From: CAIKOD01 sp035505975
GTDB lineage: Archaea; Halobacteriota; Methanomicrobia; Methanomicrobiales; Methanospirillaceae
Assembly: GCA_035505975.1 (NCBI GenBank)
Contig: DATJQJ010000027.1
Span: 1-39,325, forward strand
DNA length: 39,325 nucleotides
Direction: 5' to 3'
Below, piece by piece: positions 33,777-39,325 of the stretch. The translations under genes and the position numbers were made by a program. The notes below the pieces were generated by a model. The model did not search any database. It saw nothing but the letters and a program-made list of their open reading frames with translations, and was not told the DNA's origin. Numbering within the stretch: position 1 is the first letter of the stretch; every line of letters begins with the position of its first letter.

Positions 33777-34622
33777 ATGATCCTCGCATCCTTAAAAGAG
33801 GCATTCGGGCTCATTGGTTCCCGCCCGGTCCTCTGGTTTCCCGGTATTGCAGCCGGGCTCCTCGTCTTCATCGATCTCATGACCGGGTACTATGGCGGGA
33901 CATTTCTTACCGGCAGGTTATGGATAATAGAAGTCCTCGTTATCCCCTTCCTTGCCGGGGGGCTTTTCCTCTCGGTGAAAACCGGGGATTTCTCGTTTGG
34001 TAACTTTTTTTCAGGTGGCAGGAGATTCTATTTCAGGATTCTCCTGCCGGGTCTCGTAATCACGTTTGCTGCTGTCCTGACCGTCCTCCTCCTCATGCTG
34101 CCCATGGCCCTCATCGGACTCTCCGCGGTCACAGGAATTGTTGCCGCAGCCGCACTAGGCGTGCTGGTGCCGTTCATATTTTTTACTTATTTTTTCGATG
34201 CCGTCGCAGTATTTGAAGAGACAAAGGTCTTCGAATCGATCAGGAGAAGTATCGAACTGACGATAAGAAACATCGGAATGGTCTTTCGGTTCTATATCGT
34301 GAATATCCTGATCATTCTTGCCGTGTCGTTTTTCATGCTCATGGCCTGGTCGGCAACCCTTGCTGACCGCCTCACACCGCTGACAACGATGAATACAACG
34401 GAAATCAGCACCATAACACCGGAAACATTTTTCGGCCTCCTCAGAGCCGACGGAGTACTCATTTCCGCGGTCATCCTCGCTCTCGGGACAGGGATCCTCG
34501 TCACAATCCTTGCGACCTACAAGGCCTGTTTTTTTAAGGCCCTGGCGGGATTGACCCCTGCAGCAACAGAAACGGTGATACAGGGCGAATACGACAGCAA
34601 GGGACGCTGGTATAAATATTAA
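33777..34622 (+). CDS. Polytopic membrane protein (DUF7847/DUF4013-like)
   Basis: This 281-residue membrane protein has about six hydrophobic segments (for example 19-35, 47-64, 92-135, 175-197 and 222-244). It resembles archaeal membrane proteins grouped as DUF7847 or DUF4013, with the SIRRSIELTIRNIGMVFRFY block (about 151-170) between helices. Function is unknown. It starts 3 bp after the pyruvate-kinase-like gene, so the two form a transcription unit. A T-run follows the stop (34622-34632). Confidence 0.7.
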   Translation: MILASLKEAFGLIGSRPVLWFPGIAAGLLVFIDLMTGYYGGTFLTGRLWIIEVLVIPFLAGGLFLSVKTGDFSFGNFFSGGRRFYFRILLPGLVITFAAVLTVLLLMLPMALIGLSAVTGIVAAAALGVLVPFIFFTYFFDAVAVFEETKVFESIRRSIELTIRNIGMVFRFYIVNILIILAVSFFMLMAWSATLADRLTPLTTMNTTEISTITPETFFGLLRADGVLISAVILALGTGILVTILATYKACFFKALAGLTPAATETVIQGEYDSKGRWYKY

Positions 34623-34632
34623 TTTTTTTTTT
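34622..34632 (+). terminator. Poly-T terminator after the 33777 unit
   Basis: AATTTTTTTTT directly after the stop codon is a typical archaeal oligo-T terminator of the two-gene unit. Confidence 0.5.
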
Positions 34633-35035
34633 AGCTCGGCTCAGAAAGAACTCCTTCCGGGTAATTAATTTGTGAATTGGATAAATCCTCACGATATTGG
34701 CAATACTGCCACAATTTTTTATCAATAGTCAGGCAGGATCGCGGTAAAGCACAGTGAATTGCTAAGACAGAAGGGGGCTTCACCCCTCCCTGTCTCACCC
34801 CCCCGTCAGGATTGCCGGTGGACAGGGTTCACCAGCGACACGTGGAAATAATTACTGACCCAAGTACTGTTCCATACCGGGGAACCACGGCGGCGGGGCG
34901 GAGCCCTGGAAGCGTCCTGCTTTTCTAAATTATTCACAATTATCGATGAGAACAACCCTAGGAAGCTATGAGGCAGAAAGGTAGGCCTGCACCGGATGAA
35001 AATCCCCCTTTATTGATGATACATTTTTTTCCGCC
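34633..35035. other. Convergent intergenic region holding a repeat copy
   Basis: The roughly 400-bp gap between two convergent genes has no convincing gene. It carries repeat copy C (34766-34916) on the minus strand; the flanks are AT-rich, and a T-run near 35020-35030 precedes the convergent DUF92 gene's 3' end. Confidence 0.45.
34766..34916 (-). repeat. Dispersed GC-rich intergenic repeat, copy C
   Basis: Read on the minus strand, the first module (34916 down to 34881) starts GACGCTTCCAGGGCTCCGCC and follows copy A with scattered changes. The second module (34792 down to 34772) reads CAGGGAGGGGTGAAGCCCCC, like A's hairpin at 20564-20584. GACAG and CTGTC (34766-34770, 34790-34794) extend the stem around the GGGG-CCCC pair. 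Order and orientation of the two modules match copy A. Confidence 0.65.
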
Positions 35036-36232
35036 TTATAGAAAAGCGGAGACGACAAGGGCAAATACGCCGCCACCGAGTGTCCCGAGCACGTTCGTTC
35101 CGGCATTACCTAAATATCCCCGGTTCTCTACCACCGCTCCTACGAGGCTGTCAATATTGGTTCCGACGAGACCCGCCACCGTGCAGATTACAGCAACCTG
35201 CAGGTCGATGACCCCGAGAGCGAAGGCGGTCATGGAGATGATCAGGGATGCAGCAAGTGCCGTCATCTCACCGGTAAGGGTAATACCACCGTTCGTTCCG
35301 GGTGCGACCCTCCGGAAGGTGGTGATCATATAGGGTGACCCTCCTGTTACACCGATCTCGCTCGCGACCGTGTCCGCTGCAGCGGAAGCAACGCTCCCGA
35401 CAAACATCGCGGCAAAGAGTGGGTTTCCGGTAACGCCGTAGAGGAGTGCGGCAGCGGCAGAAACACCGCCGTTCGCAAATACATTGCGATAGCCGCGTGC
35501 GCCCCCGTGGGTCTGTTCGACCCCCAGTTTCTCTTTAAATTCGAAACGGTACCGGGTGCACACAGACCCGACGATGAAGAACATCAGCATCACAAGGAAC
35601 CAGTACACATCGGTGAAAACAAGGAGCACCACGCCGATCAGTGCCGCGGAAAAGAGGCCGGAGAGGTCAGCCGTCTTTAAACGATACGCAAAATACCCGA
35701 AAACGAAAGCGATTACGATAGCGAGTGAGATATGGGAGATGCTGACCTGGTAGTCGAGGTCGTTGATCAGGAGCATGGTCATCGAGATCCCGAGTGTCTC
35801 GACCATTAATGCATCATCACGGTCCCCAAGGATGGCTTTTAAGAGGACGGCTGCGATCAGGCCGAAGAGGACGGGGAGGGGGGCCGTCTCATTGAGGTAC
35901 AGGGTAATGAGTACTGCCGATATGGCAGCGACAACGATATAAGCAAAATAGGCCTTCACATTTTCGCCCGCCGACCGGAAAGCAAGCTCACCGATTACGA
36001 CGAATGCAAGCGTACAGGAGAATATGAAAAGAGGGATCAGTCCGATACCATAGAAGATCGCGAGAGCGATTATTGCTATCGAAAAGAATGTGGTTTTTTC
36101 AACCAGCAGCAACACCAGGGCCATCACGATCACGACAATCGCAAAGGCCCATGCCGGGTGTATAAACGGGCCAGCCACTATACACGCGAGCGCAAGAACC
36201 GCCGCGACCCGCTCGCCAAGCTGGTTATACAT
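35036..36232 (-). CDS. DUF92 family polytopic membrane protein
   Basis: This 398-residue protein has about ten hydrophobic segments. The C-terminal two thirds match DUF92: FKEKLGVEQTHGGARGYRNVFANGGVSAAAALLYG and FVGSVASAAADTVASEIGVTGGSPYMITTFRRVAPGTNGGIT, with the Asp/Glu residues of that domain. The plant member VTE6 is a phytyl-phosphate kinase, so a prenyl-phosphate kinase role in archaeal lipid metabolism is a reasonable guess. The N-terminal 150 residues are an extra membrane region. It diverges from valS. Confidence 0.85.
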   Translation of the reverse strand: MYNQLGERVAAVLALACIVAGPFIHPAWAFAIVVIVMALVLLLVEKTTFFSIAIIALAIFYGIGLIPLFIFSCTLAFVVIGELAFRSAGENVKAYFAYIVVAAISAVLITLYLNETAPLPVLFGLIAAVLLKAILGDRDDALMVETLGISMTMLLINDLDYQVSISHISLAIVIAFVFGYFAYRLKTADLSGLFSAALIGVVLLVFTDVYWFLVMLMFFIVGSVCTRYRFEFKEKLGVEQTHGGARGYRNVFANGGVSAAAALLYGVTGNPLFAAMFVGSVASAAADTVASEIGVTGGSPYMITTFRRVAPGTNGGITLTGEMTALAASLIISMTAFALGVIDLQVAVICTVAGLVGTNIDSLVGAVVENRGYLGNAGTNVLGTLGGGVFALVVSAFL

Positions 36233-36273
36233 CTATCAGACATTCGTTAGCAATCGCATTAGAGCTTTGTTCT

Positions 36274-36334
36274 GTGGAACCGTCACCTGTTCCACGCGAC
36301 CGGCCCGATTTTTGGCCGGTTCCCTAAAATCGGA
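36274..36334 (+). promoter_or_regulatory. Overlapping alternative hairpins before valS
   Basis: GTGGAAC (36274-36280) pairs with GTTCCAC (36289-36295). ACCGGCC (36299-36305) pairs with GGCCGGT (36314-36320). CCGATTTT (36305-36312) pairs with AAAATCGG (36327-36334), a pairing that competes with the second hairpin. All are exact. A TATA-like AGTATATG (36351-36358) lies after them, so they may be outside the valS mRNA. Confidence 0.4.
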
Positions 36335-36383
36335 GGCCCATTATTCGATTAGTATATGTGATAAAAAGACAAATAATTGGGAA

Positions 36384-38975
36384 ATGGCATCCCATGAACT
36401 CCCGAAGACCTACGATTATGCCGAAGTGGAACAACGGTGGCAGAATACATGGCATGACGAGGACCACTATTTTGACCGGAACTCGACGAAGCCGCAGTTT
36501 GTAATCGATACGCCGCCTCCATATCCGACCGGGAATTTCCATATCGGGAACGCCCTGAACTGGTGCTACATCGATTTCATCGCCCGGTACAAACGGATGA
36601 AGGGGTTCAACGTGTTGTTCCCCCAGGGGTGGGACTGCCATGGGCTTCCGACAGAAGTGAAAGTTGAGGAGACGCATGGTATCACAAAGAACGACGTCTC
36701 ACGCGAGGAATTCAGGCAGATGTGCCGCGACCTGACGATCGGTAATATCGAGAAAATGAGAAAGACGCTCCGCAGGATGGCCTTCTCGGTCGACTGGTCA
36801 AACGAGTACATCACCATGATGCCGAAGTACTACGGGAAGACCCAGCTCTCGTTTCTCCGGATGCTTGCATCGGGGTACATATACCAGAGCGAACACCCGG
36901 TGAACTTCTGCACCCGGTGCGAAACCGCCATCGCATTCGCGGAGGTGTCGTACGAACACCGCGAGACCAAGCTGAATTATTTCGATTTCGACGGCGTTGA
37001 GATCGCGACTACGAGACCAGAACTCCTGGCAGCCTGTGTTGCGGTCGCGGTCCACCCGGAAGACGAGCGTTACCAAAAGATCTGGAATAGCACCCTGTGT
37101 GTCCCGTTGTTCGGCCATAAGATCCCGGTTGTCGTCGATGAAGCGGTCGACCCGTCTTTCGGGTCGGGAGCCGTGATGATATGTACGTTCGGGGACAAGC
37201 AGGACGTCCACTGGTGGAAACAGCACAACCTCGAATTACGGAAAGCGATCGATAAAAAGGGGAGGATGACCAGCGTTGCGGGCAGGTACGAAGGTATGAC
37301 GGCTCCTGAATGCAGGACTGCGATACTATCCGACATGAAGGCCCAGGATATCCTGTACCGGCAGGAACCTCTCGAACAGCGGGTCGGGACATGCTGGCGA
37401 TGCAAGACTCCAATCGAGATCATGAGCGAGCGCCAGTGGTTCGTGAAGATTAAACCCGACGAGATTTCCCACGCTGCTCACCAGATAAGCTGGGTACCCG
37501 AACACATGCTGCTTCGGATGGAAAACTGGGTGGCCCAGATGGAGTGGGACTGGTGCATCTCCAGGCAGCGGATTTTTGCGACCCCTATCCCCGTGTGGTT
37601 CTGTAAAAAATGCGGGGAGATGGTAGTTCCAGACGTTCAGGACCTTCCGGTCGACCCGGCCAAAGATACGCCGAAAAAGCCCTGCCCGAAGTGCGGATCG
37701 AAAGAATTTGCCGGCGAAGAGGATGTACTCGATACCTGGATGGACTCCTCCATATCAGTCCTCAACGTCACGGGATGGGACGGGTGCGGTGTACCGCCCT
37801 ATTTCCCGGCCCAGATCAGACCGCAGGGGCATGACATTATCAGGACCTGGGCTTTCTATACGATCCTGAGATCGGTCGCCCTGACCGGGCAGAGGCCATG
37901 GGACCAGATCCTCGTGAACGGCATGGTGCTCGGCGAAGACGGTTTCAAGATGAGTAAAAGCCGGGGCAACATTATCGAACCGTTCGAGATCCTCGATAAG
38001 TACGGGGCCGATGCCCTCAGGCAGTGGGGTGCGATGGGTGCGGCGACCGGGTCGGATATCATGTTCAACTGGAACGACGTGGTCTCGGCCTCGAGGTTCC
38101 AGACAAAAATGTGGAATATCGCACGGTTCGCCCTGATGCAGATCGAAAAGGAGGGGCCGGCCTGCAATGCCGAGGTTACCGCTCTCACCGACCGCTGGTT
38201 GCTCGTGAAACTGTCGAAGACCGTCGCCGAGGTGACGGACGCGATGGAACAGTACCAGTTCGACCGGGCACTGAAGGAGATCAGGGAGTTCGCATGGGAA
38301 GTCCTTGCCGACGAATACATCGAGCTCGTAAAAGGGCGGCTGTATGCCGGGAATACCACAAGGGCAGGATCCTGCGTCACGTTAAGGACTACCTTCGATA
38401 CGCTCTGCAGGATACTGTCACCGTTTATCCCGTATTTTGCCGAGGAGTGCTACTCTTACCTTTCCGAACGGAGTGTCCATTCCGAAGGGTGGCCTGATTT
38501 CTCTTTTGCCGACGACCTGGCCGAATCGGAAGGAGATCTCCTCGTCTTAGTGGTATCGGAACTAAGGCGGTATAAACACGAACAGGGGATGGCACTGAAC
38601 GCACCGCTCGGAAAGGTGACGATTTATGCACAGCACACCATCGACGATGCTGGAGATGCTGCACGGACCCTGAATGCCGATGTGACCTGGAACAGCGACC
38701 ATGCCGACCTTGAGAAGGTTATCACCGGCGTGCAGTTCAACATGGGTGTGATCGGTCCGGCACTTCGAAAACAGGCGAAAGGTTTCATGGAAGCGATAAA
38801 ATCCCTGCCAAACGATCAACTGGCAAATCCGCCTGCGACCGTCCTGGTCGATGGGGACCAAATCAATGTCCCGGCGGATTCCTTCTCTCCGGTATATGCT
38901 TATATGGTGGGTGGAGCACAGGTCGAAGTAATCAATGTTGGCGACGTGATCGTGACCGTGCAGAAGCCGACCTGA
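36384..38975 (+). CDS. valS: Valyl-tRNA synthetase
   Basis: This class I synthetase charges tRNA-Val. The frame is open to 36090, but that part lies over the divergent DUF92 gene; ATG at 36384 (MASHELPKTYDYAEVEQRW) fits the family and gives 863 residues. HIGN lies at 53-56 (PPPYPTGNFHIGN) and KMSKS at 522-526 (GFKMSKSRGN). Zinc-type cysteine pairs include CTRC, CWRC, CKKC and CPKC. An editing domain (about 190-340, with ATTRPELLAACVAVAVHPED) and a C-terminal anticodon-binding region follow. The 3' end overlaps tmk on the other strand by 44 bp. Confidence 0.97.
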   Translation: MASHELPKTYDYAEVEQRWQNTWHDEDHYFDRNSTKPQFVIDTPPPYPTGNFHIGNALNWCYIDFIARYKRMKGFNVLFPQGWDCHGLPTEVKVEETHGITKNDVSREEFRQMCRDLTIGNIEKMRKTLRRMAFSVDWSNEYITMMPKYYGKTQLSFLRMLASGYIYQSEHPVNFCTRCETAIAFAEVSYEHRETKLNYFDFDGVEIATTRPELLAACVAVAVHPEDERYQKIWNSTLCVPLFGHKIPVVVDEAVDPSFGSGAVMICTFGDKQDVHWWKQHNLELRKAIDKKGRMTSVAGRYEGMTAPECRTAILSDMKAQDILYRQEPLEQRVGTCWRCKTPIEIMSERQWFVKIKPDEISHAAHQISWVPEHMLLRMENWVAQMEWDWCISRQRIFATPIPVWFCKKCGEMVVPDVQDLPVDPAKDTPKKPCPKCGSKEFAGEEDVLDTWMDSSISVLNVTGWDGCGVPPYFPAQIRPQGHDIIRTWAFYTILRSVALTGQRPWDQILVNGMVLGEDGFKMSKSRGNIIEPFEILDKYGADALRQWGAMGAATGSDIMFNWNDVVSASRFQTKMWNIARFALMQIEKEGPACNAEVTALTDRWLLVKLSKTVAEVTDAMEQYQFDRALKEIREFAWEVLADEYIELVKGRLYAGNTTRAGSCVTLRTTFDTLCRILSPFIPYFAEECYSYLSERSVHSEGWPDFSFADDLAESEGDLLVLVVSELRRYKHEQGMALNAPLGKVTIYAQHTIDDAGDAARTLNADVTWNSDHADLEKVITGVQFNMGVIGPALRKQAKGFMEAIKSLPNDQLANPPATVLVDGDQINVPADSFSPVYAYMVGGAQVEVINVGDVIVTVQKPT

Positions 38976-39325
38976 TCGCATCGGCCACGAACCGGTGGAT
39001 TTCCGCCTCCTCCTTTTCGGCATCGACGATAATGAACCGGGACGGTTCCTCCCGTGCGAGGGCCAGATAATTTTCCTGTACCCGGGAGAGGAGCGAAGCA
39101 TATTCGAAGTGTTCCCGCAGAGCCCTTCCTGACCGCCTTTTCAGTGCTTCTTCAATTGGGACTACGAGCAGGAACGTAAGGTCTGGTTTGACAGTCCATC
39201 CCTGGTGGACCTGCCTGAGCCAGGCCAGGGGGTCGTTGATGATTCCCTCAAGGGTCACCTGCTGGTAGGCATACCGGCTGTCGGTATAGCGGTCCGATAT
39301 GACGATTTTTCCTCCTTCGAGAGCC
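38932..39325 (-). CDS. tmk: Thymidylate kinase, 5' part outside window
   Basis: The C-terminal 130 residues of dTMP kinase, which makes dTDP for DNA synthesis. The visible frame enters at the right edge with GGKIVISDRYTDSRYAYQQV; SDRYTDSRYAYQ is the DRY-type motif. FLLVVPIEEALKRRSGR follows, with the LID-like Arg residues, then FEYASLLSRVQENYLALA. The frame is open through the edge, so the GTG at 39258 is not the start. The 3' end overlaps valS by 44 bp, tail to tail. The C-terminus is Arg/Ser-rich. Confidence 0.93.
   Translation of the reverse strand, partial: ALEGGKIVISDRYTDSRYAYQQVTLEGIINDPLAWLRQVHQGWTVKPDLTFLLVVPIEEALKRRSGRALREHFEYASLLSRVQENYLALAREEPSRFIIVDAEKEEAEIHRFVADAIRSASARSRSRRQH

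Noticed and set aside
36090..36383. 98-residue N-terminal extension of valyl-tRNA synthetase
   Set aside because: It overlaps the divergent DUF92 coding region, has no family match, and the ATG at 36384 fits known ValS starts.
1..39325. CRISPR array, insertion sequence, integrase or restriction/defence cassette
   Set aside because: No regularly spaced direct repeats, transposase or integrase motifs, or known defence domains were seen anywhere in the window.

Overview
The window is archaeal chromosome. It carries eukaryote-like ribosomal proteins (eL39, eL31, eL20/LX, eL21, eS19), aIF6, RNA polymerase subunit Rpo4, prefoldin alpha, PDCD5, RNase P subunit Rpp21, Pus10, TrmY and SRP54/FtsY. Families such as DUF655, DUF371, the HVO_0476-type zinc protein and a CBS-ParB protein point to a methanogen-type euryarchaeon. 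The PKD-bearing surface protease and bacterial-type XseAB fit Methanomicrobiales best. That placement is an inference from gene content; no marker gene was compared by alignment.

Layout. (1) 1-6616, minus strand: a surface/export block. Genes for GDP-mannose 4,6-dehydratase, GDP-fucose synthase and an ABC-2 glycan-export permease read into a giant secreted protein that carries an intact subtilisin domain and an intact papain domain in one chain. A PsiE-like membrane protein follows on the plus strand. (2) 7429-11541, minus strand: a translation/transcription operon, pus10 - rpl21e - rpoF - DUF655 - rsmA - HemK-type methylase. (3) 11766-13247: a lone AT-rich GT-C glycosyltransferase gene on the plus strand. 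(4) 13295-19365, minus strand: a tightly packed operon, rps19e - PDCD5 - PP-loop ATPase - rpl39e - rpl31e - eif6 - LX - pfdA - ftsY - srp54 - trmY, with a clear TATA element in front. (5) 19488-22665: rnp4 - CRM-domain RNA-binding protein, then CNNM-type protein - purN. (6) 22751-28847: a TIM-barrel protein divergent from xseA-xseB; DUF371 divergent from an HVO_0476-type zinc protein; a membrane-anchored FKBP-like protein divergent from hsp20; and a CBS-ParB protein. (7) 29001-39325: a hexapeptide nucleotidyltransferase, unknown proteins, a YchF/Obg-type GTPase, a stand-alone pyruvate-kinase-C-like protein, two polytopic membrane proteins, valS and the 3' part of tmk.

How the genes fit together. 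The largest share serves ribosome build-up, tRNA/rRNA modification and handling of nascent chains (SRP, SRP receptor, prefoldin, PDCD5). A second theme is the cell surface: activated deoxysugar, polysaccharide export, membrane glycosyltransferase, sugar-nucleotide synthesis and the secreted dual protease.

The most unusual items are the subtilisin-papain fusion, a family of two-part GC-rich intergenic repeats (three copies and perhaps a fourth, mostly between convergent genes), a run of inverted repeats in the gap after ychF, a perfect 10-bp inverted repeat before the GDP-fucose operon, and overlapping alternative hairpins before valS. I saw no tRNA or rRNA gene, insertion sequence or CRISPR array.
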